The notes under the pieces are model-generated. The model saw only the letters and a list, made by a program, of their open reading frames with translations. It made no database searches and was not told where the DNA came from. From contig JAECUM010004934.1 of NCBI GenBank assembly GCA_016617855.1, forward strand, positions 1 to 64,000: a stretch of 64,000 nt of DNA, given 5' to 3'. The DNA comes from Megalonaias nervosa (Eukaryota > Mollusca > Bivalvia > Unionida > Unionidae). Below are positions 13,159-25,165 of this stretch, piece after piece (position 1 is the stretch's first letter; each line of letters begins with the position of its first letter). The position numbers and the translations under genes are program-made.

Positions 13159-13302
13159 AAGGTGCCTAATTTGGAACTGCTGAAAAAGATTCCATCTTCA
13201 ATCCAGCCAATCTTGTTGTCAGCAACTAACAGTAGATTCGCAAGACGGCAATTTTGAAAATGTACTACCTTCAACTGGAGTAATTCATTTTGATTTAAAT
13301 AT
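13159..13302 (-). CDS. LRR protein gene, exon 8 (two repeats)
   Basis: This 144-nt exon has acceptor TATCTTTCAG and donor GTAAGG and is phase 2/2. It encodes YLNQNELLQLKVVHFQNC and then ANLLLVADNKIGWIEDGIF, ending SSSKLGT plus a split Leu codon. The Asn and Leu positions match the LRR core in both halves. It is exactly as long as exon 7, which suggests that two-repeat cassettes of this length were duplicated (inference). Confidence 0.85.
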
Positions 13303-13531
13303 CTGAAAGATACAAAACATTACTTGAAATATTTTCTTTTACAAAAATTATAAGTCAAATAAAACTTAATAACAAAAACTCATTTTTTGTAATGTCTATT
13401 ACAATTTTTAATACTGATAGGAATAGCAATTCTGTATTTCCAGTCCATAAAAAGCTTTATCACAATTCTCTTGCTCTGATTTTGTAGAAAATAAGGGTAG
13501 GGACCCAGGATTACCAAGTTCTCTAAAGTGC

Positions 13532-13757
13532 TTGCCTTCACCCATTTCTGCCATCTCACCAATGTCCACATGAGTTTGAGTCTCAGGTTTTGCTACTGTG
13601 GGTATGCAAGACAGCTTGCCAATAGCTTTCTGTGGGTTGGTGATAATTTTAATTTTCACTGGTGTTTTCCTGGGTTCTTCCTCCACCAGTTGTACTGGCT
13701 GCCTGTATAGCCCATCACGTGCTGAAAAATGGTGTTAAACCCACAACAACAGCAATA
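13532..13757 (+). mobile_element. tRNA-derived SINE, family 1, head truncated
   Basis: The copy begins within the tRNA head (CCATCTCACC) and lacks the A box. Body and tail match the other copies (TTCTTCCTCCACCA, AAAAATGGTGTTAAACCCAC, then CAACAACAGC). It lies about 230 bp upstream of exon 8 on the gene strand. Confidence 0.7.
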
Positions 13758-13759
13758 AC

Positions 13760-15380
13760 AACTGATCAAGAATGATGCAAAGTGACATGACTGATTAAGA
13801 CAATGTGGGGTTTATAGAAACTAGAACAATATCTCTGTGATTTACATAAGACTAAGTTGACAATAAAACATCAAAATTAAGAGTTTTCTTTGTTTAGTAA
13901 TAAATTGAAAGACCTGCAAATAAAGAAAGGCTGCACTATTTATGTTTGCCAACCAAAGGTATTTGAAGCTATAACAACATCTGCCATTAGATATTCAATA
14001 GACTGTTCATGGCTACTGTAATCCATTGATCAAGTTGTTATTGACTTAACAACCAATCAAAATGCAATTCAAAACATACGCGAAAGGATTAAAAAAAAAT
14101 TACACTGTCAAAAAAAGAAATATGTTTGCAAGTTCAACAGTGCTTGGATAGAGGAATTTAAATGTGTGAAGTGTAGTGAAAAGGGAGAAAGCTTTGTGTA
14201 CATTTCCGGGGTAGGGTGGGGAGGGAATGATTTTACCAGGCACTTAAAAAGAATGCAGCACACTGCAAATAAGAAATCATCAGATAATGTACCTAAACTG
14301 AATTTGAAGCACAGACAGTGCTTTATGTGAAGGTTCTTAAATTATTCTTTGTGAGATTAAGAAAATAACATGTAAGACAATAAATAAAGTTGAGTAACTA
14401 TTGTTCACTGTAGTTATTTGCTTGGTTTTGGTATGATGTGCACTTTTGTGCTTAAATTTATGGCACAAATGATCGTTATGCTAATCTCCTTGATTAGCAC
14501 CCAGTTTCTCTGCTTGTAAACACTGATCTCCTTCATTTGGTCCCAGAAATCATGGCATGTATGATTGTATAAGATTGAAAATCTACGTATGGGCATATTT
14601 GAAATTAATTTTTACCTATAAAATAAGCTTCCTCATGAAAACTTACCCCACACATTAGGAACTACAACTTTGCTACCTTCCAAGCCAGCCCTCTCATGAA
14701 AAAGACGTTTACAAGACATTATCTTTAAAGTTTCAGTAGCTAAGGGACTGATCATTTAATTGAGGGCAGGAAGGAGACATTTTTTAAAGTTCAGCTCCCA
14801 ATTAAATTAAAAAAATATTCTAGTTCTTCTTTGTAGAAAACAAAATAAAAATTCTAACCAACAGTTGAAGAAAATTTGGCGGGATTTGAGATACAAAAAT
14901 ATCCTGTTTGGAAAGAAATCCCAGCTACACCCCCACCCTCCCAAAGATTAAGTGGACAGTTCCTTAGATAACTGAAACTTTTATCAAATATTAGTGCTAA
15001 GGGCCTGAATGCTCATTTTAACATTGAATTCTACTGGTGAGTACTCCTCTGTCATATGCCTTTTACCCAAATCTATCTGTACCCTAAAAGGGGGATAAAG
15101 CTTTCATGAGCAGGGGGACTGATGGGAGGTCATGATTTATCCAAAGACTGGGTAAGTATTCTTGAAAAAACTTATTTGAAATACAAGTAAAATAAATTTC
15201 TTCTTTGAGTACATTACTCAGTCTTAATACATTAGCAATCATGAAGAGGGGATGGGATATTGCAAGCTCTATCCCCGAGAGGAACAAACTTTGTAAAATT
15301 CAAACCTATGATACATTTTTGGCTTCCACCAGCAAAAGCCAGCAAAATATGGAAAGAACTCACAGATGGCGCATGACGAG
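13760..15380. other. Intron 7 stretch with nothing recognised
   Basis: AT-rich sequence between the family 1 SINE and the 43-bp array. The open frames present are short and lack LRR or splice context. Confidence 0.5.
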
Positions 15381-15382
15381 AT

Positions 15383-15890
15383 TTGTGGCATGGTAGCTTG
15401 GTTTACTTCAGCTACCAAGTTACACTTGTAGCATGGCAGCTTGGTGTGTTCCAGCTACCAAGTTACACTTGTGGCATGGTAGCTTGGTGTGCTCCAGCTA
15501 CCAAGTTACATTTGTGGCATGGTAGCTTGGTATGCTCCAGCTACCAAGTTACACTTGTGGCATGGCAGCTTGGTGTGCTCCAGCTACCAAGTTACACTTG
15601 TGGCATGGTAGCTTGGTGTGCTCCAGCTACCAAGTTACACTTGTGGTATGGTAGCTTGGTGTGCTCCAGCTACCAAGTTACACTTGTGGCATGGTAGCTC
15701 AGTGTGCTCCAGCTACCAGGTTATACTTGTGGCATGGTAGCTTGGTGTGCTGCAGCTACAGGGACTGTACCAAGTTACAGCTGAGGCATGGCAACTTAGT
15801 GTGTTCAAGCAATAGGAACTGTACCAAGTTGGACTTGAGGCATGGTAGCTTGGTGTGCTCCAGCTATAGGGATGGTACCAAGTTATTCTT
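15383..15890 (+). repeat. 43-bp minisatellite, about 10-12 copies
   Basis: The unit is GTGGCATGGTAGCTTGGTGT, GCTCCAGCTACCAAGTTACACTT in two pieces. The first copies at 15388, 15431 and 15474 are exactly 43 bp apart. The last units (from about 15740) carry an extra 11-bp insert with GGGACTGTACC. The open frames of 104 and 79 codons are readings of this array. Confidence 0.9.
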
Positions 15891-16625
15891 ACACCACTGA
15901 GCTAATAGAAACTCAAGCATGTTAACTGAATATTAAGAATACAAGCCAACTGCCTCGAGCCATGACCTGAAGAACATGAGTTCTGATTGGGAGAACATAT
16001 GAAACATTATCGAATACTCTTCCAAATATTGCTGATTGTGATTTGAAATCAATTTCATTTCTTTATTGGTGACCTGAAGAATGCAAACTGGTCTTCAAAT
16101 TTAATAATACTGCATTTAGCAGTGAGAATGGAGGGGAATATAGCATGTATACCATTATACAGGTAATGGAATAAATGATAATATGCTTTAGCTTAAATGA
16201 TTTCAGAAACTTTTGTCAAATAAAGTAAAAACATAAGACAATGGGCATTCAATAGAAAGTGTTTGCTTATTGATTGTGTGTTTTGTTAATGTGGAAAATT
16301 TACATCACTTACAATTACATCTTTACTGCAAAGCTCACATTGCAATAAAAATTGGATCATGATTCAGACTGACAGTTGGAAAATGGGAGACACTCTGCTG
16401 AAATGAAGTATTTTGGCATCTCTGTAGTAGCAACAACACAAATTTCATGGGCAGAAATCTTCAAAAGTTTGCAGCTTTATGGATATATGCCGAAGGAATG
16501 ATTCCTTTTTCAACTAGTTGGCCAGAGCTTGTGGAGAAATATCTGATTTATCCCCAATCACTGGCAGGAAAAGGTGAGATCACTGTGCTAGATAGTTGTA
16601 GATCTTAAACTGCGATACAGTAAAT

Positions 16626-17085
16626 TTAAGTTCTCTGACAGGGTCTTGAAGCCTAACTTCTAATAATGTGTCTATGGAAGTTCTCTGACAAAGTCTTGAA
16701 GCCTAGCCTCTATATGTCTATCAAAGTTCTCTAACAGGGTCTTGAAGCCTAGCCTCTAAACATCTATGGAAGTTCTCTAACAGGGTCTTGAAATCTAGCT
16801 CTAAAAATATGTCTGTAGAAGTTCTCTTGAAGCCCATCCATTAATAATGTATCTACAGAAGTTCTCTGACAGGGTCTTGAGGCCTAGCATCAAATGATGT
16901 GTGTATGGATGTGCTCTGACATTGTCTTGAAGTCTCACTTTAATGATGTTTCTATGGAAGTACTCAGACAGGGTCTTGAAGCCTAGCCACTAATGATGTA
17001 CTCTGACATTGTCTTGAAGTCTAGCTCTAATGATGCATCTCTGGAAGTACTCTGACCGAGTAATGAAGCCTCTAATGGTGTGTCT
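16626..17085 (+). repeat. About 50-bp degenerate tandem repeat, 8-9 copies
   Basis: Units share AAGTTCTCTGACAGGGTCTT, GAAGCCTAGC and AATGTGTCTATGG. Spacing varies from 45 to 60 bp. Confidence 0.85.
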
Positions 17086-17089
17086 ATGG

Positions 17090-18280
17090 CTGTCACTGAA
17101 GTTTGGAAGTTTTCTGAGAAACTCCACAGACAGCATGAGAAGACCTAGTATATTTGTCCAATTTTTGTTCTAGGACAGGTTTGCTATCAGGCCAATTCTG
17201 CATCTGGAGTGCTTGATTTTCTACATGACCTTCTGAATTTGAACTCTTGGACATGGGGAAACATCCTCTGCCCATACTGTGATGGTATGAGGCACATATG
17301 GGGATATCTGCATTCCAACTTTATGTAAAGATGTCATGTTAAGGGCATAATTAATATGCATGGTCACGCAGTCATGATCAAACTAATCCATGATTTTGAT
17401 GATACAAACCTATTTACCAAAGTTTGTCCAAATTCTTGATATAGATGGGTAACAAGCTCAGCCAATCAGAAACAAAATCATCTCATTAATATGTTCTCTT
17501 CTCACTAATTATATATTAACCTGCCTAAGACAATGATGATAAAAGCTTATTTACCAAGCTGAGTCAAAATCTGATTATGATTTAGACTCGAAAGTCATAA
17601 CAGACTCAACCAATCAGACAAGATTTTCTCATAAATATGTGTAGATCTTGCTCCTAATTAAATTCATCCAACATTTTGATTGCTATGAGCTTAATTAATA
17701 AGTCTGATCAAATTCCAATCAGAAATATAGCTCAGAGTGTTGACTAACTCAGCCAATCAGAAATATAGCTCATAGAGTGTTGACTAACTCAGCCAATCAG
17801 AAATATTGCTCACAGAGTGTTGACTAAATCAGCCAGTCAGATGCAAGATCACCTTAATAATATGCATGGACTTCACACATATCATACAGAACTGAGATCT
17901 TGATGATATAAGCCTACTAACCAAGTTGATCAAATCGAAGGTATAGTCTCTTTAAAGGTAAAATCTATACCAATCAGATGCAAAACTGCATCATAAATAT
18001 GCATAAGTCTCACTCATAATAAAATGCATCTGACATAATCAATATTAGCCTATTTACCAAGTTTGATTAAAATTGGGTGAGAAATACTATCTCTTTTTAG
18101 TTGTAAGAAACTTAGCTGGATGTAAGATCACCCCATTAATATGCACAGATCTCATGCATAATTTAAACTCAGTTGGTATTTTGATGGTATAAACCTATTT
18201 ATGATGTCTGATACAAATCCGATGCATGCTTGATCTTTTCTTATATTCAACGATCCTGAGCAGAGTTATGCATCTGAAAC
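17090..18280 (+). repeat. Degenerate AT-rich repeats of about 100-140 bp
   Basis: Recurring phrases are TTAATATGCATG, CATGATTTTGATGATA, GCCTATTTACCAAG and TCAGCCAATCAGA. At 17735-17835 a roughly 42-bp subunit with GAGTGTTGACTAACTCAGCC is tandemly repeated three times. Confidence 0.7.
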
Positions 18281-19045
18281 AAAGGTTAGGAGGATGAGCA
18301 ATCTGGGAGCATAAATCCTCCAAATGATACATGGGATGATTTAAATCAATTTCATTTGAGGTCTCATTTATAACAAAGCTGCACCCCAATTTGATCCAAA
18401 TCCTAGAAATATTGATAAAGTTATTCTGTGGAAAACAAAGTCAGGAGGATATTAATAAAGGTTGTAACTAATGCAAATGACATTATTGAATGTTAGAGGT
18501 CAATTTCATTCAAGGTCTATTCATTATAAAGCTGTGTTTGAAATACAACAGTCTTTGAAAAGTTATGTTGGGAACCAAAGGAGAATGGGCAATCATGAGC
18601 CATAATTTTTCTAAATGACGATCTTGAATGCTGGAAGTCAATCCTATCAAAATAAAGATGTGTGATAAATATTGTTGAGATTCAACAATCCTAAGTAAAG
18701 CCATGCTGCAGAAGGAAACAGAGGGGAATGGGTGATCAGGGGCCATAACTCCTTAATGATTTAATGGAATGCTTTAAATCAAACTCGATCAAGGTCTTTT
18801 CAATATCATGCTGCATTCTAAATTTGGTTGAAATTCAAAAATCTTTGATAGAGTTATGTTGTGGAATGTAAAAGAACTAACTCGAGTCTTATCAAAGATC
18901 AGCTCCAAATTTGATTGAAATACACAAATCATAGGTAAAATTATGTTGTGGAGTGAGAACCTCCAATCAGGGGCTATAACTCTTCTAAATAATATTGTGG
19001 AACACGGTAAATCAGCCTCCTTCAAGGCCTCACTAATATAAAGTT
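18280..19045 (+). repeat. Interspersed family B (old degenerate repeat), several units
   Basis: Units of about 130-170 bp contain AAAGTCAGGAGGAT, GGGGCCATAACTC, GGAATGCTGGAAATCAA and ATTTGATTGAAATCCA-like phrases. The same family recurs at 9480-10560, 45950-46130 and 46960-47520. Confidence 0.7.
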
Positions 19046-19847
19046 ACAGTAGTAGTGGAACAGAGTAACAGAATGTCATCACAGTAGGGGCTATATTTAA
19101 ATATAAAGAATTGCACAAAAAATTACAACAGGAAAAAAAAAGCCTTCCATAATAAACAAAAACAAGAGGTACTAAACCATATAAGTTGAAGATAAAGATG
19201 TTACAATTTTGTAAAGTGTACATAAGTCATAAGTTCTAAGCAAAAAAATGTAACATATTTAACACATTAAAACATATGGTCACATTCAGTAAAATATAAA
19301 TCACAGTCTGCAAAAAATCCAAGATTTCACTAGTGGCACATCATCATAAAGTTCCTCCATGGTGTTCACATCAAAATAATTCTGTTTCACAATGTAGATG
19401 TCATACACTCAACAAGAGTGTAAGAATGTGTTCCACTGTCAGGTTAAGGTTCACACTTCAATAGGTAGGCATGAATCAGGTATGTGTGTCCAATACATAA
19501 AAAGCAATTACTTCATCTCTGCAATTTATTCAGTATATGAGGGATGCCACACTCATGCTGGGTTTTGATGTTCTGAAGCTTTCGTGGAGTTTTCATTTTG
19601 CATATTTTGCTAAGTATGAAGAACATGAAAGGTTTGTTTTTTTGTCTAATATCTGAAGTCAGTATATGGAATTTTCCAATTGTAAACAGGTGACTGCAGC
19701 TAGGGCATGTTTCCAATATTGCTCTCTTGTGGAAACCAAAATGTTGGGAGGGAGCAATGAAAAAGATGGATGGACAGATGGACATATGTTGTTACTATAG
19801 GGTTCTGCAAGCTTCATCAAGCACAGCCCTAAATATCATATCATCAA

Positions 19848-20063
19848 TATATATGCCCGCTTATACAATGATCCAACTGCAAACTGCACAGACCCAGATC
19901 TGCCATCATGTAATGCATCTGCAGATCTGGGTCAGTGCAGTTTGTTAGGAGTAATCAGTAGAACAAACAAAATAGACCCTGATCTACAGGTGCATTATGC
20001 TATGTCACATCAGGGTCTTTGTTGTTTGCTGTTTTACTTGACTTATTGGTGAGTATATATGGT
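19848..20063 (+). mobile_element. Nested-hairpin MITE, copy B
   Basis: The same order of blocks occurs as in copy A: CTGCACAGACCCAGATCTGC, its complement, GGAGTAATCAGTAGAACAAA, then GACCCTGATCTACAGGTGCA and its partner. It ends TTGGTGAGTATATATGGT. The left terminal repeat is mutated. Confidence 0.7.
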
Positions 20064-20165
20064 GGTCTGGAAGGACTAATAGTCTTTGCAAAATATTAAT
20101 GATTAAAAGAAATTTAATTCATTGCATGGATACAATTAAAACAAAATTTAAAAAGTGGTACCAAC

Positions 20166-20309
20166 AGCGTGTTTAGGGAAAAACATTCTTCAAATGCATC
20201 CTCAGGCAAAATGTCTATTCTATTGGCTCCCAAATCCAAAACTTGCAACATCTGGAGCTTGCTAAATGGATTCCTGTGAGTAAATCTAAATTCATTCTGA
20301 GACAAAGAA
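20166..20309 (-). CDS. LRR protein gene, exon 7, weak donor
   Basis: This 144-nt exon starts after TACTTGCAG. It encodes SLSQNEFRFTHRNPFS and then LQVLDLGANRIDILPEDAF, ending CFSLNT plus CT of a split Leu codon, so it holds two LRRs. The phase-2 donor is GTTGGT, which is a poor 5' splice site. A GTACCA six bases further on is the alternative but would leave phase 0. I prefer GTTGGT because it gives 144 nt and keeps the pattern of every other exon. If no splice occurred here the frame would run on for about 20 codons. Confidence 0.78.
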
Positions 20310-20649
20310 CTGCAAGTAGAAAAAGATTTAAATTATACATAATGCGATTTATCAAAAAAGTTACAGTACTTGAAATAATCACATAGTACATTATTGGTCA
20401 CATGAGAACTATGGATCTTTTAGTTGGAAACTATTTGAATTGTGGGAGGGGCTTATTCATGAACATCTTTAGCATCAGTGAAAATAATTGTATCACTTGA
20501 CATCACAATGCACATATATATCATAAAACAAGTTAGCAAAGATTATGTTGAATAACTTATGGGTGCATCTCAGATCATGGAACTCATTCAATGCATTCAC
20601 TCAGCAGTTCAAAACAAAGTTTCCATGCAGCCTCTACCAGTCATTAAGT

Positions 20650-20885
20650 ACAAGTAACAAATGCACTGGGCTGCCTAGTCAAATTCATAACACCAGAACA
20701 TCAGATGTTCTATTAAAAATGCATACATTACTGAAATGAACAAATGCACCAGGCTGCCTGGACAAAGTCATAACACCAGAGCATCAGATGTTCTCTTAAA
20801 AATGCATACATTACTGAAACAAACAAATGCACCAGGCTGCCTAGCCAAATTCATAACACCAGAGCACCAGACATTCCCTTAAAAC
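20650..20885 (+). repeat. 83-bp tandem repeat, about 3 copies
   Basis: CAAATGCACCAGGCTGCCT starts at 20658, 20741 and 20824, with ATAACACCAGAGCATCAGAT in each unit. Confidence 0.9.
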
Positions 20886-21856
20886 TGCATGCACTGAAAA
20901 GAAAGCACAAGAACCAGTCTCCATTATGGTTAGTGTATTAAACAGATATAAAAAATGTCATTAAAATGCAAATCAAACTCACTCAAGACTGAGATTTGTG
21001 CTAAATTTTTGGTTTAAATGTAATAATTGTCAGTGAAATAATGACACAACATCACACCTTTAATTAACTCAGTGGGTGGCACAATAAACTTAAGAACATG
21101 TGCATGCAGTGTCCCAGTGTTGCTAACAGAATACTAGGTTCCAGAATATCAGTGATATATGTATTTACTCTGACAATAGAGTATACAATACAAACTACTG
21201 ATGCATGATAATAGTAGAATGACACATAAACAAAACAATATAAATGGTTCAAATATAAACATTTTTTTTTCAACTTTCCATTACTTTAAATACAGTAAAT
21301 AAGGCCACTTACAGCATGTATAAAAACTGTGTATAAAAACTGTCTCATTATACCCACTATATATACCTAGTTAATTGCTAGACACACTTTCTGCTTGTAC
21401 TTACAATATCTACATAATTAACTGCTACACAGTTTTAATGCAACTGTATACACTTGTGCCACAAGGTGATGGTTTTTCATAACCATTAAGCACAACTGTT
21501 TATTTTTTATATGGGTTATGAGTATATATCATGTTGTCAAATAATGACTGAAAATTATGCTTTTCTGGATATGACTATGTCAGGGGATTGATGAGTCAAA
21601 ACTAATGTTTTTCACATGGCATGTTCTGCCAGGTATGCTACCAAGCAGGACTAAGTTCAGGTTTTGGTCTGTGTCACTAATTAGCTTTAGCGAAATCCCT
21701 TGGGATAATGTCTCTAAAATGCAAAAAGGGTTTTAAAAACTTAACTGACTTTAACTACTCTTTCTGAGGATGTGATTTTAATTTAAAAGTTAAGTTATGT
21801 CTTTTCAATATTGCAGATGATCATAATAAAGAGAATGTCTTTGGGGATGGATGGAA
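20885..21856. other. Intron 6 stretch with nothing recognised
   Basis: No coding or element signal. A few ACTTAC donor-like words occur, but no LRR start accompanies them. Confidence 0.5.
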
Positions 21857-22092
21857 AATTTGTTTTTGTTGTTTTGGGGTTTAACACCATTTCTCAGCAT
21901 AAAATAGGCTATACATGGTGGAGGAAGAACCTGAAAAATCCTGGTAATTACCACCAACCCTTGGGAAGCTACCCGCAGCTTTCTCATATACCCACATTAG
22001 CCAAGAATGAAACTTGAACCCACATGTACCAAGGTGAGATGGCAGTGATTTGTACAGGAGAGTGCTTAACACCATTCAGCCACGTGGAGCAC
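21857..22092 (-). mobile_element. tRNA-derived SINE, family 1, minus strand
   Basis: Read on the minus strand it has CGTGGCTGAATGGTGTTAAG, a B box GGGTTCAAGT, the GGGTTGGTGGT body, CTTCCTCCACCAT and an AAATGGTGTTAAACCC tail. It is full length but diverged. Confidence 0.75.
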
Positions 22093-23229
22093 CAGGAAAA
22101 TTGTACTAATTTGTTTATTTGAATTAGGAAAAGAAGGTTCAAATAATGACCAACACAAACCCTTCCCTTTAAAAAATTTTAATCAGTGATTCAATTACTG
22201 AAACTCTATTGCAATCAGGTCACCACGAAAAACGAAAGTGATGTTGATAATGTAGAAGTTGTGTGGCAAGTTCATAAATGAAAAACCCCAGAAACAGGGA
22301 ATGCTATTTCTCCATATATGGCTGCACTGACAAACACAGCTTGTTCTTCAAAAATGTGCAACTGACTAAACCAATCAAAATTATAAAATTCCCCCAGACT
22401 ATAATTTCAGTTGAGTGTTTTCAAATATGGTCACTAAATATAAATTGATTTTTTTGATGATAGTTTTGTAAATAAATAGTTCTTGGATAGAATGTTTTGA
22501 TCACTTTGCCATTCGTTTTTAATTTTGTTTTGGTTGACTGTATTTAAAAATGCTAATATACATTCACTATTCCTAAAGCAATATAAGCAGCATTTGTGAA
22601 TGATAAGGGGCATTATTTGAAAAAATTCAAAGGTCACACACATCTATACCCACCCATTATTGTAAAAGGTCATTAGAAGTTGTAATCTTTTTCAATCCTC
22701 CCCCTCCCACCGCCTCCACCTCCAACCAATTGCTGGCTACAAGTTTTAAGCTGCCAACTAAACGGCAGACTACTTTAAGCTGAGAACATAGAGAATTTTG
22801 CAGATATCAGTCTGGGGAAGTAAATGTTGCATATACCAGACTGGGAAAACAAATGCAAAGAACTATGCCATATTGTTTTATCTGCACTTAAATGTAGCAA
22901 GAGCCTGCCCCATCAATAAGAATGGTGTAAAAGATGACCCAGGGAATTAGTGACCTATCTTCATACTGTCTACATTTGAGATAAGCCAGTTGCCAAGCAA
23001 CATTATCAATATCTATCAGAACATAATCTTTTACATAAATGAGATATGGAAATATAGTAGAAATACTCTTCTTGGATTTTAAAAAAGCTTGGTAAATTGC
23101 AGCACACTACTGTCAAATTGAAAAATATATAAGCTTTCTTCTCAGGCAATAAAATGTATTGAATCCTAGTTACCATAAGTAACAAGTTCCAGTGAGTTTG
23201 CACTGGGAACAGAGATTCATCTCTTTATC

Positions 23230-23395
23230 CCTTATTTACTTCATTTTGGGGCCACCATTATTTCTCATCTCTACAAATGATTTATCTTTTTATCCAACCC
23301 ATGCTCAGTCAGATCTTTATGCAGATGATACAGTACTTCCTTTACACACTTTTGATCAAAATCATGATTAAATCCAGATAAAACTGACAATGACC
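23230..23395 (+). pseudogene. LINE reverse-transcriptase core fragment with YADD
   Basis: The plus-strand frame reads GPPLFLI-TNDLSFYP and DLYADDTVLPLHTF. YADD is the catalytic motif of LINE reverse transcriptases, and the preceding GPLLF-like and NDL blocks sit at the usual distance. It is only about 55 codons long and is cut off by the LTR-like sequence at 23398. Confidence 0.6.
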
Positions 23396-23397
23396 TT

Positions 23398-23871
23398 TGT
23401 TATGACTCTATGGCCACAAACAAAGTAACAGAAAAAAGCAAAACCAAGTTTTGTAAAACTTAACAAACTACTTAATTATCAAAGTTATAAATGAAAATGT
23501 GAGCAGAACTTACAGAATCCGAACTAATCCTTATAAAGGTCTATGAAAGTCCTAAATTATTGAAAATATCTCTATCAATTTCAAAACTGGAAATATACTG
23601 GTTCTCTAAGAACTGTGATGTTGTCAAGATAGCAATGTCCAGAATCTCTTCAAATAATTTATAACAGTAGCAGAATAATATTATAGACTGAGCTCTTTCT
23701 ATTCCAAAGAACAGTCCAAACAAATGTTTTGCCTCTCGAATAATATCTAAGTACAAAATAAAACACATCTGCAGACTTACAACAGGAACACAAGAAATGG
23801 GAATGACTCCAAAATAGGAATGAAACTAATTGCTTAACTCTATTGTGACTCGCAATAGGCCTGACATGACA
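23398..23871 (-). mobile_element. Solo-LTR-like remnant related to the Gypsy LTR
   Basis: This stretch begins TGTTATG and ends CATGACA on the plus strand, an imperfect inverted repeat. Its first 180 bp resemble the start of the 53016-53591 LTR (GTAACAGAAAA, AGCAAA and AAGTCCTA blocks in the same order). Its other half matches 46517-46930 in opposite orientation. No internal Gypsy sequence flanks it. Confidence 0.5.
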
Positions 23872-24169
23872 AATAACACTACTCATTTTGTTTCGATTTG
23901 GCCTATTCATGCAACATGCAATTGAATGGTACCGCTCATATAAAATTGTAATTTATTAGAGTGAAACTAAATGTAACTTGATGGGTTTCAGACAGCAGTT
24001 ATCTGGATTAGAAGTTACAGAGTGAAAGTTTTTTGTAAACAATACCCCAACTGAAAATGTACAAACAGAAAAATTATTGGTGCAAATATTGATAATAACA
24101 TGGCTTGGAACACACATTTTCATTATTTTGTGCCAGTCCACAAAGCTCATTAAGAAAACTTACCACAGG

Positions 24170-24525
24170 ACATGAGAGTAATGTGTTTCAATGCATACAT
24201 TTTACCTACCATAGACTAATGAGCCACATCAAAAAGTACTAACCCATGACACAAGAGTATTGTATTTCAATGCATACATTTTACCTACTATGGACTATTG
24301 AGCCACGTCAAAAATATTAACCCAGAGTATTGTATTTCAATGCATACATTTTACCTACTATGGACTATTGAGCCACATCAAAAATATTAACCCAGAGTAT
24401 TGTATTTCAATGCATACATTTTACTTACTATGGACTATTGAGCCACATCAAAAATATTAACCCAGAGTATTGTATTTCAATGCATAACATTTTGCCTACT
24501 ATGGACTATTGAGCCACATAAAAAA
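24170..24525 (+). repeat. 70-bp tandem repeat, about 5 copies
   Basis: GAGTATTGTATTTCAATGCA starts at 24255, 24325, 24395 and 24465. One more unit lies at 25247-25325 beyond the Penelope-like insertion. Confidence 0.9.
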
Positions 24526-24567
24526 AATAGAATTGGGATAAAAAACAACACAAATGCCGATAATTCT

Positions 24568-24608
24568 GTGCAACTAGTTTCGCATTTAATACATGCTTCT
24601 TCAGGCAC
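24568..24608 (-). ncRNA. Hammerhead-ribozyme-like fold in the Penelope-like 3' region
   Basis: On the minus strand the 41 nt from GTGCCTGAAGA to GTTGCAC can be drawn as a minimal type I hammerhead. Stem I is GTGC with GCAC. The core is CTGAAGA (position 7 is tolerant) and GAAA. Stem II is GCAT with ATGC, and stem III is a tiny AC/GT with a two-base loop, giving GTU as the cleavage triplet. One extra A stands between the core and stem II, so activity is uncertain. Hammerheads are known from Penelope-like elements, and the position 260 nt beyond the endonuclease stop fits. Confidence 0.45.
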
Positions 24609-24859
24609 AAAATATTTTGAAAGAAACGGATGACGTCTTTATATTTTAAAATAACAATTACACCATTACATAACGTCATAAATGATATGCATCATCATAA
24701 CAATTATATATATATATATATATATATATGACAGGGTGTAAAAGATACATGAGTCTAATGAAACCTGAATCAGTAAAATAATCAAATAAAAGAGACAAAC
24801 AGTCATACATATAATTATATTGTTATAAAGGATATACAATTTATCAATTTAAAAAAAAA

Positions 24860-25165
24860 ACAACATATTTATACAATTTTATATAGTGCATTGGTATTAA
24901 GGCCATTAGGATACAAAGTATCTGATTTATGAATCCAGTAAGTTTCTTTTATGAGTCTATTCATGTCTCCATGCACAATATCTATTGGCATGAAAGAAAA
25001 TACAAGTAGAAAGTGATTATTAGTATTAAAATGTGTTGAAATATTAGAGGAAAACTGAGGATCTTTATAATTTTTTATATGAAAGCGATGATTATTCATT
25101 CTCTTAGAAATCTGTTGAAGTGTTTGTCTAACATATTGCATATTACATTTTTTACAGGTAATATT
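24860..25165 (-). pseudogene. Penelope-like element, C-terminal endonuclease fragment
   Basis: The minus-strand frame reads ITCKKCNMQYVRQTLQQI, RMNNHRFHIKNYKD, ISTHFNTNNHF and RLIKETYWIHKSDTLYPNG. From family knowledge this order (C-x2-C, Y-V/I-x-Q-T, R-x2-x-H, HF, E-x-YWI, P-x-GLN) is that of the GIY-YIG-type endonuclease region at the C terminus of Penelope-like retroelements. Arg replaces the usual Gly in the YVGQT position, and the reverse transcriptase is missing. The frame ends at a stop at 24869, so this is the 3' coding end of a 5'-truncated copy. Confidence 0.7.

Noticed and set aside
14640..14700. Donor-like ACTTAC on the plus strand (GTAAG-like on minus) at 14643
   Set aside because: The sequence upstream on the gene strand has no LRR core and no acceptor at a suitable distance.
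15383..15900. 104- and 79-codon frames rich in WHGSLV
   Set aside because: They translate the 43-bp array and change frame from unit to unit.
24240..24525. Regular spacing that could suggest a CRISPR array
   Set aside because: The 70-bp units are repeated whole with no unique spacers, and the DNA is eukaryotic.
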